From Antedon bifida (taxonomy: Eukaryota > Echinodermata > Crinoidea > Comatulida > Antedonidae): 64,000 bases of DNA. The notes under the pieces were generated by a model that saw only the letters and a list, made by a program, of their open reading frames with translations, made no database searches and was not told the origin of the DNA. The translations under genes were made by a program, and so were the position numbers. Positions 9,542-24,500 of the stretch are shown piece after piece (position 1 is the stretch's first letter; the number at the start of each line of letters is the position of its first letter). Location: positions 1,118,501 to 1,182,500 of the forward strand of contig OY727103.1 of NCBI GenBank assembly GCA_963402885.1, written 5' to 3'.

Positions 9542-12500
9542 GTAGGTGTAAACTGATTACTGCAGTAAGCTTTGATTGTTACTGCAGGTGCATTTCCTTC
9601 CTTCCTTAGCTGGCACTGGTCAAATCCTGACAAAAGACATACTGTATCTTATTCACTGTTTTCATAAAAGTTATAAAGATGATTAGCACTGTCTATGTGT
9701 ACTATATTTACCTGTTACTCAATACTTCTGATTTATTTTTCAGGTAGTCGGCCAGATGAGGATGTGTTCCATAAATTGGACTCAAGTCTTAAGAAGAACA
9801 CTGCTTTCATTAAAAAGCTTGTAAGATCTATTTTTGTTTAAATCTAAAAAAATCATCTGTATTAAATGCTTAGTTGAAATATATTCAATATTAGTTTTAG
9901 TATCTTAGTTCTTATGTCATGTTGGTATAGTTTAGTACGCCTTCAGGAGAAGATCTTGCTAAGAACATGCAGCAAAATACTTAAGTACGTTCCACTACAC
10001 TTTAAAATATTAAACAATTATATTTGATAGAAAATGATGGGAGATCAGAATCGTGATTCTTTAGTGAATGAACTGAAGGGGTTGAATTTGACCAAGTACA
10101 TTGGAGAGGTTGCAAGCGCCATTTATGAAGCTAAACTTAAGATGTCTGACGTTCCGTTAGCAATTAGCATCTCGTCAACGCTTCATCAACGATTTGCAGA
10201 TTTCGCACCACAGCTTCTTCAGAACTTTCAGAAGAACTTACCGCAGACGCCAAAGAAAGAGGAAAAAGATTCCCAACCTGTACGTATCATTGAACAATCT
10301 TTCAATGTTTGTATTGTTATTTAATTAACAAGTTGAAAAATTCTGCTCTAAATAAAACTGTTATACTTTGTAAAACATGTTGTAATAAATATTTTGGAGG
10401 ACCAAACTTAATATCATTGCTGGTTGGGACGTCACATCAAAAGCAGTTGAGTTCTCTGTTGGAGTCCCTGCGTCTAGTATGTGTGATGTATGTGTTACCG
10501 TTTGTTTGTAAAATTGAATGTGTCTCCCACAGTGAACAATTTTTTATTACAATAATCTTTTTTTGTAAATAAATAAACATATTCTTATCTTTTTTAGGTT
10601 ATTTTTGACAGCAAAGTACGAGTTGAGATTCGTCTACTGTCTGAGGTAATAACAATTAAAGTCTTTTTAATTCTCTACAAAATTTAATATTGTTTTTAAT
10701 GTTTTAAATCTACTGTATTACTACTTGAAACCTACCTACCGCATTTTGTGCAATAATTGTGTGTGTACTCTGTATGAATTTTTGTTTTATATACTTATCT
10801 GTTTTTTATCGTAATTTGCCAATCTTTAAGATGAATTTCTATTGTTAATTTATTATGATAATGGAGAAATAACGCCTTTCAGTTCAGTACACACTGCATT
10901 ATTAAACCATAATCACCCTAAATAAGGTAAATTAACATTTCTTAACTTTTGTCTTTATTTTAGTTGATTGTGCATGGAATATTCACAGACAAGGAAGGGT
11001 TACCGGTCCTAAACATTTTACTTTCATCAATCCTGAAATCAGATCGTGAGAATCATGCACATATCTCCATCATCATCAGCTTTGTAAAACACTGTGGTGA
11101 GGACTATGCTGGATTAGTACCAAGAAAAAACAGGTTAGATACAACTCTATAAAGTAATATTATCATGTTTATAAGCAAAACAAAATGTGATGTGCCCAAA
11201 TATGGTAGTGATATGACCGTGTCCATATATGGCACATTACATTTTTTTATCACATAAGCCTGAAAGTGTAGACAGATTACCTGTACTAGATTTAAATATA
11301 CTATATATTTGAATAAAATGTTATACCCATATAAGTCAATTTAGACAGTGAAATTACAGTGTTATCTATTGATGGTACAAAGCACCACACTCTAAATATA
11401 CTGTACTATACAATGTATACTATGAGCTGTTAAAAAATGTACATTAATAAATGTCTTATATATTTATATTCTCAGGTAAATTTTGGATGCATGATTTCAC
11501 CCATTCAACTACAGTCACTTCTCAGTTTTGTATTAAATCATTTAATCAGTTTTTATTCTTTTCCCATTGCAGAATGTTAGTGGAGAAGTTTGGTTTAAAA
11601 TTACCAACAAGTGAGGTGTTTTCAAGTCAGGTGCAATCATTGTATCGTAATTTGTTGAAAGACCACTATACTATACTAGCTAAGCACCTAGTTAGACAAC
11701 ATAAGGATTTACAAAATAGAGAAAAGCAGAACAGAAAGATATTACAGGTAAGAAGAAGTCAACACAAACTGTACTAATAGAGCTTTTGATATACAATGAT
11801 CTTTAACCGACGCATAGTTCACCACCTGTACACTTATACTTTATTTCAGACTAAGGGTGAGCTTAGTGAGGAAAGAAGGAAAAACTTAGAAGAGGCTCAG
11901 GTGATTTATCAGAAACTGTTGGTGAATACCACTAATCTCTCGGTATGTATTCAACATGAACAGTACATAAAGTCCTGTAATAATTTATATTTATTCATGG
12001 GCTGTTTGTATTAGGACACTCTGCTGTATTTTAAATACAGTTGACTCTCCCAACTCAAAACCAGACATGTCTTGAGGTCCAAAGTTCTCAAATACTTTCA
12101 ACCATTAGAAACACACATTTAAAATACCAGAATTTCTGGAAAATTAGCCCAGCCCAAAGGTGTCTGGTGTTGGAAGAGTTCTACAGTATTACAGTTATAT
12201 TTGTTTTTATATTTAGGATCTGCTTGACCTTGAGATGCCTGACCTTCCAGAAGATGGTAATTAATTTTATTCATAGTTGGAATATGATAAATGGTTGTTT
12301 AAGCATGAATGTAGCTTAAGTTACAGTAACATCCAGAAAACATGCACCACTAAGTTAGTTATGATGTTTTAAATGTTTTTATTTCAGAGAAATTGAGAGA
12401 AGAACGAGAAAATGATTTAATTGGTATGCTTGGTGGAATGAGATCCAACGGAGAATTTGATTTTGAGACATCGTTGTGGGAAGATGAGGAGACGAGAACA

Positions 12501-15500
12501 TTCCATGAAAACTTGACTGACCTTCGAACTATCGTTCCTGCAGTAAGTACAGAGACACGGAAAGAACCTTTACAATCAGCGGTTAAGAAAGTGGAACCGT
12601 AATTACGAAGCCATAACATCTGCAAGGGTTAACAAGTCTTCTTGGATAAGGACTATTAGCCATTAGCTCATTTGCACTTTAAAGAACCTAGTACATCTTT
12701 CGGATATGATCTGATATTTTGTACCCATATGTGTGCTTTATTCCAAAAGCATTACTAAAACAAGAATTTTCTCATTTTTTTAGATACTTTTTAAGGACAA
12801 TTCGAAACAGGTTGCACCAGGAGATCAGAATGAAGAGGAAATTGATAAGGTTGAATCAGGTAAAATAGATTTAAATCTTAATCATCATAAAGCTCTGTCG
12901 AAAACTATCAAACTTTACGTGAGAAAAAAATTTGATGTGATGATGTTATATCACTACCATATTTTGGAACATCACATTTTTTTGTCAAACTAGTTTGATA
13001 GTGTAGACAGAGCTTAATAGTTCATCTATTAGTATAGGCATTCTTCTATTCATCTCATTCCCACTGTCTTTTAGTTGAACTACCAGAAGAAGAAATAGTG
13101 AATGAAGGGAAGGATGAAACAACAGAAGAGACCAATGAATTAGTGGATGATCTCGAGGTTGAAGTTGAAGGTAAGTCCGCCTGTCGTCTTTTCCTGACAA
13201 TTTGGAAAGAATAATTGAAGTAAATTTACACTGAAATGGAATCTGATTGTTCAATTAAAACCCTTTCCTGTAAATTTTAGAACCAGTTGAACCTGAAGAA
13301 GAAGAAGTGACGACGATAAATGTGAACATGAAGATGCAATTAGACAGCTTCTTACAAAGACTACACACGTGTGTCAACAGGGAATTTATTGACTCAGTAT
13401 GTTGAAACTTTTGAACTTTTTGCCAATCGTGGGTATAATATTACTGAATAAAACACCCTTAAACTGGGCTATAAAGCTCTGTCTATACTATCAAACTTTG
13501 TGATAAAAAAATGTGATGTGCCCATATATGGACATGATTATGTCATATCACTACCATATTTGGGCATATCACTACCATATTTGGGCAAATCACACCTTTT
13601 TATCAAACTAGTTTGATAGTGTAGACAAGGCTAAAGACCAAAGATTGCAGTTAACTGCAGAGACCTGGGTAGACAAAGTCAATTGGTGTCTACTACTGAA
13701 ATTTCATTTTAATGTTTCTGTTTTACATTTAGGCGGCTGTGGAATTTGTGATGACTTACAACACAAAATCAAACCGAAAGAAATTAGTGAAAACCTTATT
13801 CAGTGTTCCTAGAACAAGGTAAAGAATGCCAAAATATAAATTTGTCTTTTTCATAAAAAATGTACATTGACCTTGGTGACATGTGATCAATTGTAGAAAT
13901 TTCTTTATATCAACATTTTCTGTTCATAATTCCTAGTATATACTTTTGTTGCAGGCTTGATCTGTTGTCGTTTTATTCCCGGTTAGTTGCCACTCTCTTT
14001 CCCTGTATGCCGGATGTTGCAACTGACTTAGTTGACAGACTTAAAGGAGACTTTAAGTACCATGTAAATATTACTCTTTTGTTTTTTACTTAACCAAACA
14101 ATATTAATTACTATTATCATTTTCTGAATAGTCGTTGAATAAATAGTTTGATCAAATAATGTTCATGATTCATAGTATTGATAAAGAAAGTGACTATGGA
14201 ATGGTCTTGACACATGACTATACTAAAATAGAGTTATATGATGTTTTAGTGTTATTTCAATCACTCTTTATTATATCATGTCTAGTTAACCAGACATGAT
14301 TTTATATTTATTACTTAAAAATACCAGAGAGGAAATTATCATTTTCATTTTAACAGGTTAAAAAAAAAGATCAGATTAACATTGAATCCAAGATTAAAAC
14401 GGTTCGTTTCTTAGGTAAGTACAATACTTTTTTATAATGTTTTTTTAGATACATTGATTTGCATGTGACCTGCACCAGTATATTTATTTTATAATGTCTT
14501 GTTTTTGTTAATTAGGTGAATTGACCAAGTTTAAGATGTGCCCAAAGGCCGATACTCTACAGTGTCTTAAGGTAACTGAAATGTTCTAAAAATTTTTATA
14601 TAAAGATCTGTCTACACTATCAAACTAGTTTGACAAAAAAAGTGTGATGTGCCCAAATATGGTAGTGATATGACATCATCATGTCCATATATGGGCACAT
14701 TACATTTTTTGTCCCATACAATTTGATTGTGTAGACAGAGCTTTAGATTTTACAATTTTGCAAATCAGTAAAACCAAACTCTAAATAAATCAATCATTCT
14801 TTTCATACAGATATTACTGTCAGATTTTCGGCATCATAATATTGACATGACTTGTGCTTTGCTGGAAGTTTGTGGTCGCTTTCTGTATCGCTCAGCCGAC
14901 TCTTATGTTCGTACTAATGCCTTGCTGGTAAGTGATATTTTAAAAGTATTATTGAATGACCATTCAAGTGCGTACTATTGCATACCATATCGCCCACAAT
15001 CATCTAATCAAATGACAGGAATTTATTTAGGTGTGTTAGGTAAAAACTTCTAGTTCATTGTTTATTAAACAGTGTTATACAATTGATTTGTTAAATTTCC
15101 ATCAATCTAATTACATTTTTTTGTAGGAGCAAATGATGCGAAAGAAGACGCGACTACATTTGAGTGATCGGTATTCAACTATGGTTGAAAACGCTTTCTT
15201 CTTCTGTAACCCTCCAGACACACAGAAGGTAGATATTATGCAATTTTTATTATAAAAATACTAAAATTCTTGAATGAAATTTTATAAAGAAAATTGCCAT
15301 AACCAGACTTTGACATTCTGGAGATTTCATTCTGCTTTTGATCATAAACTATTTTCTTTTATTAACTCTCAAATTCTGATGATGAATATTTTAGTTAAGC
15401 TCTTCTTTTTTTATTGGGTAATTTCTTAAGATTTTTTTTCTTTTCTCTTTAAATTTGTGTCGTATTAAGATTTTAAAAAATTAAGAAAAAAAAACTCTCA

Positions 15501-18500
15501 AATCCTCCAATATTATATACAAAATTATTAATAAGGAATTTTGTTTTTATTTTGCAGGCTGAAATCAAAATCCGTCCTCCGATGCATCAGTATATCAGAA
15601 AGTTGTTGTTTAAAGATCTAACTAAATTAACAGTTGAGAAGACTTTGAGACAGATTCGCAAGTTACCATGGTCTGATCCAGAGGTAATAAACATTTACAT
15701 ACACAGGAGGGTCAATTGAATCTGTGATGTTAACATTTGCATACGCAGGAGGGAGTTTTAAACTAAACATGCCCCTTTGTAAACCAATGTACAGACTTTT
15801 TCTCACTAGATTATTGATATACTATTTATTTTTTTAGATCCACGCATACACTACTAAGTGTCTAGCATTGGTTTGGAATGTTAAGTACAGCAATATCCAT
15901 TGCTTAGCTAACCTAGTAGCTGGTCTTGTTGCATATCATGATGATGCTGGTATAATGGTGGTTGATAATGTTATGGAAGATATCAGACTCGGAATGGAGG
16001 TAATTGTATGCACTCACTTTGATTTTAGCAAATGCTTTAACCCATCGATTGTAAGATACTAATTATCATAAAGATTTAAATCAATCAAACCAACACATTG
16101 TTACTGTATTATAATTATATCGATAACAACTATCAAAGAAATTTACATTAAGTGTTATTTAAATAGAAATTCCCTGTATTTGGGTTGTGCTCCTGTCACC
16201 AAACCATAACGTTTTGGGTTCAAATCCCTCTCTAATCCCAATATTACAAATCTGTATACTTTGTTTTAGATCAACCTTGCCGAGTTCAACCAACGACGTG
16301 TAAGTATGGTGAAATACCTTGGTGAATTGTACAACTACAGGATGGTGGAGTCGGCCGTCATCTTCAAGACTCTCTACACACTTATTAAGTTTGGAATATC
16401 TCTTGATGGTTGGTATTAACATTTTCTTTTATTCAACAAATTACAGACAGATAATTCACCCACACTATATATGCGTATACTGGGCACTGGGAGAACAGTA
16501 TAAAGAATAAAGGAATAAAAACTTATAAATAAATAACCTAAGTCACATATTGAAATTAAAGTAGTACCAATTTCAACCCAGGATCAGACACTTAAGTCAC
16601 AGTGCCAATTATTTACTTCACATTTTATTTTTATAGGAACTCCAACACCATTTGACCCGCCAGAGCATTTGTTTCGTATCCGGCTTGTATGCACGCTACT
16701 GGACACTTGCGGTCAGTTCTTTGACCGTGGTAGCACCAAAAAAAAGCTAGACTGCTTTCTTGTCTACTTTCAGGTAAAACTAATTACTGAAACGTTTACA
16801 AAATTTTACTTACTAAAATCAAACAAATTTGCTTGAAGAAAAATATATGAATAACAAACTATACTACTTTTATTTATTCAGCAATATATTTTGTATAAGA
16901 GGAGTCTAGCTATTTGGGATGCTGATACAAGGCCCTTTCCAATGGATGTTGATAACATGTTGTCAGACACCCTAGAAGCACTCAGGCCTAAAATGAAGAT
17001 GGCTGCCACGTTAGAGGAGGCAAATGATGAGGTCCTGGCACTACAGAATGAATATGTGCAGAAATTGGGTATGAAATCCGTGCTTAGGTTTTCAGAGTGT
17101 CTGAGACTGGGTATCTAAAAACAATAATGGCAAATTAACAATAATATACATAATAAATTTAAGACATTATTGAGGATCCTGTAAAAGTTTCTTGTCAAAG
17201 AAAAAAGATAACAACAAACAACTACAAAGCAACAACAACAACAACCCTGTAAAATCTTTATTTGATATTTTAATCTTTTTCCAGCACCAGTAAGTACTGC
17301 TGCTAGCTATCAGCATGGACAGGGTTTGGCACCTATTTTAGAAAGTCGTGAAACTGATGCAACAGGTAATTATGTTAAAATTATATTTGTGAGGTGTTTT
17401 ACCAAATGATCGCAAGATCAAAACGGTACTGGGTATGATCAACAAGTGTTCATGTTCCCAATCCATTCAGTACTGATGAAGAAGTCAATCTGTGGTGACA
17501 ATAGAATGGACCTGAGACCTGACTATCTTCGACTTTAAATAATAGAAAGTTTTGATTAGTTTGTTAGGATAGAGGCTATTTGATTTGATTACTTCATACA
17601 TACTACTGAGTGTCTAAACTACCAATATATATTAACCGTTCCTTATCACTCACAGGATCCAACATACTTGAAGATGATGATGATGACGATTCTGACATTG
17701 ATTTCTCGGACCGTATGGACAGAGCGAGTACTGGCGGAAGTCAAGGTCAAAGTTTATCACAGCATCAGCCTGAAACTGGGGTTAGTATTTTTGTAAATCT
17801 TCCACTACCATTTTTAATTTTTTTCTTTTTATTAGAATTTTATTGATCGAATAATAATTTTTAATTTTCCGATTTGTTTTTTTTTTTTAGGTTGAATATG
17901 ATGACACTGACATTACACTGGACTCGGCCGGTGAAGATGAAGATGATGATAGTGTAAGTAAATGAGAATAATAATACATACAATATGAAGTTGTTGGTTA
18001 AAGATCAGAACAATATTGCACCGACAGAGCTATTCAAATAATTATAATAATGTATAATGCCAACAAGCAATAAACCATTTAAAATGTTACTCTCAATCTT
18101 GCTCCTTTAACTAGTTTTTTCCCTACATTGCAATGACTACATTATAATACATTAAATACATTTGTAGGTCACATTATTAAACAAGAGGTCAAGAGTTATC
18201 AACTGTCAGGAGGACGAAGATTTCACATCAGCATTTGATAAAATGATGGCAGAAACAAACCAGGTTTGAAAATCTTTCCTTCTTACACTAATGTTTTACT
18301 ACATTGTGTTAAATGTTATTTAATATTATATTGATAAAGTTGTAGATGTTTGTAACTTCTGTGGAGTAGCTTTGCTTCAGGTTGTTACGGTTCTTTTGGT
18401 ACAGTACCCGCTGCTTAATTGGGCTTGGGGTATTCTCAATGTATTTAGTATAAAGTACAAATTACATCAGAGTATGGCAAAACATCTGACCAATTGATAA

Positions 18501-21500
18501 AGTTGATTATAACACTCTATTTTCTTATTTGTTTGACAGCACCGCAATAACGAAGTAATTAAAGTACCCCAGTTTGACGTAAGCGTACCTATGCACATGA
18601 AACGGAACCCAAAGAGCTTCACATTTCTTCAGGAAGACCAGTTGGAAGACGAAGAACCGGACAAGACCGATATGATCAACTTTACACTTGTGGTTCGTAA
18701 AGGAAATAAACAACAGTTCAAAGGATTTGAGGTTCCCCTTACATCGCATCTTGTGGCTAATTTAAAAAATAGAGAACAGGTTGGTGGAAGTTTTTTATTT
18801 ATTCAATCACTAGTAGCGAGGTTTTGTTTAGGATGGTAGTAGACTGTGTATGCATACCATATCATTCAATATCAGGAATGGATTTAACTTTCTATAATTA
18901 CAGAATTCTTTTAAATGACCCTCAACTCTCTAAGCCTCAAATAAGACTTAGTTTATAAGCATGATAAATTATAGTTTATTCATTCTGTAGTTGGTGAGTT
19001 TCTTGCGATGCGTATGAAATTGATTAATTTTTTTAAACAAAAGATGAAACCAATGTTTGATATACTGTACCAAGATTCTTTTATTTCTTATCATTATTAT
19101 TTTAGGCTGAACTTGCAGAAAAACAGCGAGTAAAACAAATTACACTTGATATAACTGAACGACAAGAAGAGGAGGAATACCAAGGTAATGTACAAGCTTA
19201 TATTTTTCATTTTATTTTCTTACAAATAACGCCGCTCATCTCATAGCTACCGTCTACATGCAACTCAATATTTGTCAGCAAATGTTTTTATAGACTCTCT
19301 TTTCCCAGACGTGCTTTGGGTGTGCGTATGCCCAGTCCGCGTTTCCAAATACGACTCTCTTTTCCCATACGTGCTTTGGGGTGTGCGCATGCCCAGTCCG
19401 CGTTTCCAAATACCCAATTTTTTCCGCTGTAGTAAACTTTAAACTAATGCATGGTAACTGTTTCCTAATGCTTCCGTTCTTTTGAGTATAACTGCCTAAA
19501 CTGCGCAGAAAAATTATGCTGGAAAATAAACTCATTGAAGATTTTAATGTTACAAAAATATATTTTAAAACTGAAGAAACTAATTTATTGCTACAGTATA
19601 TGAAAAATCTTTTCAGAAAAGTAGGGCATTAAATCATTCAGTGATTGGAAAGACTAGAATCCCCAGGGTGTTCTTTTGTTCCAGCAAAACTATAAACCCA
19701 AGGGCATGTGAGTTCATTCAAGCATGACCAACTACTGCACTGCAGATGCTGAAGTTGTCATAAGATGTCAATCTCAATTATCTTGTAAGGGGCATATCTA
19801 CTGTTGCTATTTTTATCTCTGTGGAATTGTAGATTGGCAGTAAACATGCTGGTCTGTTATTGAAGTTCCTAGTTCAAATCCAATTCCAGTCCTTGGATGA
19901 TATTTTAGCAGTTAACATGCTTTCTTTTTTTTGCACTGTCAATTCAAATCCACTTCCACAGTCTTTGGGTGAAATGGTAGTAAACTATTAGCTGTTAACA
20001 TGCTGGCCAGTTATTGAAGTTACTAGTTCAAATGCAATTCCAGTCCTTGGATGATATATTAGCAGTTAACATGCTGGCCAGTTATTGAAGTTACTAGTTC
20101 AAATCCAATTCCAGTCCTTGGATGATATATTAGCAGTTAACATGCTGGCCTTTTATTGCATAGTTCTCAGTTCATTTTACAGTACTGTACTTGGTGAAAA
20201 CGTACCAGCATAGCATTCATTGTTGTGGTTAACATGCTTTCCACGATCTTCGTTCAAATCTTACCACTGAACTAACTTTTTATCTGGTGACTAACAGACA
20301 TTTACTACTATAAGCTTCCTATAAGGTGCCTGACTTTCTTGATGTGTGCCTGTGCCTACCCAAAAAAAGTTTAAATCTGTCACACGAGCAACATGGTAAA
20401 ATCTAAAACGCCAAAACCTTGAACTTGCTAGTTACCACTTTTTACAATATGACTAATAATAAGTAACTGTCTTACTTAAAGGAAGTGGACCCTTGATGGT
20501 ACACTGAGATTCTCCAGCAAAATAAATTTGATATCACTTTTACCAGAAGATAAATTTCCCCCCTGAAAAAAAATATATTTTGTTGTTGAATATGCCATTT
20601 TAATGCCATTTTAGTATTTATTCACTTGATCAAAAATTGAAAAAAAAAATGTTAAGCTCTGTCTACACTATCAAACTCTATGTGATGTACCCATATTGAC
20701 ACGATGACGTCGTATCACTACCATATTTAGGCACATCACATTTCACACTTTTTTTGTCAAACTAGTTTGATAGTGTAGACAAATCTTTACCTCAAAATAC
20801 TAATATCTCATACCTATGTTATGTTGTCCTATTTAATGATTTTAGTTTACTGTGGTCAGAAAGCTGTTAAATTTATATACACCATATTACCTGGCCTTTG
20901 TACACTCTGACCCTAATAAAGCTAGCTATTGGTGATAGATAGGTCTTTGGTGACTGCTGTGTGATTGTTGACTTTTATTAGCTGTCCAGGAGAACAGATA
21001 TTTCAAACACTGTATCCATGTATAATATATATTTAATAATTGGAGAAGACATGTCTACCAGATCAACTACAAATTTATGACATATAGAAACGTGGCTTTA
21101 ATACCACAGAGCTCACCTCAACTTGCCAATGTTGATTCAATCTATTGCTATTGCTTTCTGATGTTAATGATGGTCCCTGGTCAGTGAAATCATAATACCA
21201 AGGCAACGTATAGATTTCATTTCCTACCCAATCAATCAAATTACAATACTCATTTCATAGAGTTGTAATACAGGTCATACTATTACTATAGGGAGGAACA
21301 TGGGGGAACATCCTGCCCCGGGTCTTGTAAATTTTGAAAATCGGTTAAGCCATAGAGATAGCACTTTATTTTACTGTATATTCATTTTTACTTAGTTAAA
21401 TTTATTCGTTTTAGTTCTTTTTTAGTTTTTATTTGACAGCATCAAAATTGTGTTTAAATGAATATAAAAAAACAAAATACAGAAAATCTGTTAATTGTGT

Positions 21501-24500
21501 CTAGAATGTTTGTGAATTTCCATGAAAATATGCAAAAAGACTACGGGTTGCTACTACTAGTTAATGACAAGTTATTCTCATTAAGAACGTCGCCACCAGC
21601 CAGAGCCTCAGGAAGGATTTTACTCATCATTCAACATCATAAGGCACAAAGATACAAAGTTGAATAACTTAAAGTTTACTGCTGCTTAAATCTTCTCATC
21701 TCCATCACTTTTTTTACATTATTTTCACTTTCTCTTTTAATTTTCTTGTTTTCTTATAATTAAGTATTTCCCGTTTCCTCCATTATTTTTACACTTTGTT
21801 GCCCCGTGGTGATTGGATTTACCCCCCTGTGTGTTGTCTTGATTTTGATGGACACAATGATTTTTGCAGTTTTACTTCTCTTGAGGTTCGGAATACAGTT
21901 AGATTAAATGTGTTTTGAATGTTGGCAGGATCTATGTTGTTAGAACATTAAAACTGAACATAGTATGTTCTTGTACCATCAGGAATTAATTAGTCTGTGA
22001 CCATTTAAGATTTCATTTGTTCTTATTAGCCATTTGACTAAAAAAATAAGTATGATGTGCCCAAATAGGGTAGTGATATTCCCAAATATGGTAGTGATAT
22101 GACTGTTGACATCATCATGTCTATATATGGGCATATCACATTTTTTTGTCACATAACGTTTGATAGTGTAGACAGAGGTTAAGGGTCGTAGAAATATACA
22201 CAAATGTTTATTTTGTTGTTTAAATTTTAATTTGTCCACACTGTATTTAGCTTTCACTGGTACTTTTTACTCTTTTCCACCCCTCTCACTCCTTCTATGT
22301 GCTGTACTTGTGCACTTGATTTACAGGGTGTTGATCTGCAAGTCTGAATGGGTTTGGCTTTTGACACATCACCTTATACCTGAGATCTCATCAATATTAA
22401 ATTTGATAAAATATGTTGGCAGGGTCCCCATAAATTAAGGTTCTAAGATATAGGGGCACAAAGAAAAAAATAAATAAAATAAAATCCTGGAGTTGAATCC
22501 TTCTAAAAGATCCTTTAAACTGTAAAAGTACATATGCATACACACTGGCATCCCTGTTTGGGGTAATAAACTGTTTTAGTACTCTCTTGATAGGCGACCT
22601 TTTAAAAACCATCCCCGTTTGTTTGTTTCTACCTCCTGATCCATGTCATTTCACACCCAGAATCTACCTGAATGTTCCCATAGAAGTTTACCGATACTGT
22701 CTGTAACCTTCTGCAACCCTTTCTTGTTCTACCGCAACTGTCTGTCAACCTCTTGCAACCCTTTTTTGTTGCCGAAGTTCTGTCATTTCAACAGTTGTTA
22801 ACTGTATTTAAACTTGCTGCTTAATTCCTTTTTGTGGTGAACATGGATAGATTCTTTTTTACAAATGTGGTTTTTCACGAACCAGAAAATGATTTTCTTT
22901 GTGTTTGCTAACAGAGAATGTGTTCAACATGAATAATAATTGCAGATTGTGAAGCTCAATTTATAATGCCAGGTGCAATTAAAAAGAACATGTGATGAGT
23001 GATAGCGTAGTGGTATGTAAATGCTCCATTTAAGTACAACACCTTAAGTACAACACCACCTATAACAATGTTGCCAAACAAGTTGAACAGTACTTTACCA
23101 ATTGTAAAACAAATGTTATGTACTAATTGAATATATTTTCTAGTCTTTTCCCTTCATTTACAACATTTCCCAGTAATGTTAAAGTATGTCAAATAATGTA
23201 GTAACTTGATCACAGTACTGGTCATTCACCTTGTTGTTGCAACTTGAGTACTGCAGTAAAGTACCTCATAAAGACTTTAATTGCTACACCCTAGTGCAAA
23301 ATGACATGAGTCTGCGTCGCTATAATCACCCCTACTGTCTTTTCATTAACCACAACTTGCAAACAATGTTTATCTTTCTGATTGGTTGGTTCAGCTGGTC
23401 AGACGGAGGTGTGTATGAATTGTAGCATATCTTGATATTACATAATAATACATTAGTCATAGAAGGCCTACCTATTAGACAATGAATTAGTCATAGCTGT
23501 TAGATAAGCATTTACTATGCATTGTTGTCTGGTAGAGCATAGACATTTTATACTCTATGGGTGGAGTGATTTATTATGGAGGTGCTGTATTGTTTTTGTT
23601 GTCCGATGATTTATACTGTAGGTGTAGTTGGTAGTAGTTGGGTTTTCAATTTCTACCCATCATATGCCATATTAAACATTATGAATTCATATCTACATTC
23701 TAGCCCCTGTACAATCCTCTCCTTTGGACATCCATATTAAGGGGACATTTTCCCACTGTAGCTAACAAGTGGGGATAAAATGTTCTAAAACTAAGACCAA
23801 CAACTTTCAAAGGGACACTTTTCAGTGAAACAAACAAGGGGAATTATTTTTTAACACTATGGCTAACCACTATTCAGGGGACATGCCTAACAGGGTCATA
23901 AACAAATTAGTAATGTTTAAAAATTAGATAAAAAAGAGAGAAAGAATAATCAATCACATACTTGGATAATTGTATTGACACTAAGCAGTCTATTTATATA
24001 AAAAAGTTAAATTTATCAAGGGATTTCAACATCCATGTGCTTTATATCATCAAGAATAAGCTAATATTTCAAGATAGTATAATTAAATAATAATAAATCA
24101 AAATATTTGATGTGTATCCTGACATTTGATTGATTCTATATTGTCTCAATTCAAAATATTGTTTAATTTTATTAAGGAAAAATTTTTTTGTAAATTATAT
24201 TTTCACACACTTATCATTTTCAAAATCTTATAATTTTCAAAAGTAAAACAGTAAATCTTAACTCATATCATGGAGTAATTATTACTAATTATTATTAATC
24301 CATGCTCATATTCAGATTCTAGAATAGTATGAGCTGTAGTATAAGGCCTATTAATATTAAATCAATACACTGTAATATAGGGCCATGTAGTGTGGTAACA
24401 TATACTGTAACCTTTTAAAAAAAAGATGTCATCGGTTTAAAGGTTACAGTAGTATCTAACAGTCTGTATTTTGTACTATAATTTTACCTGACAGGTAATA

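Noticed and set aside
9929-9985. GC-richer patch between UPF2 exons 4 and 5
   Set aside because: Exons 4 and 5 join in phase and the family has no sequence between them, so it is not taken as an exon.
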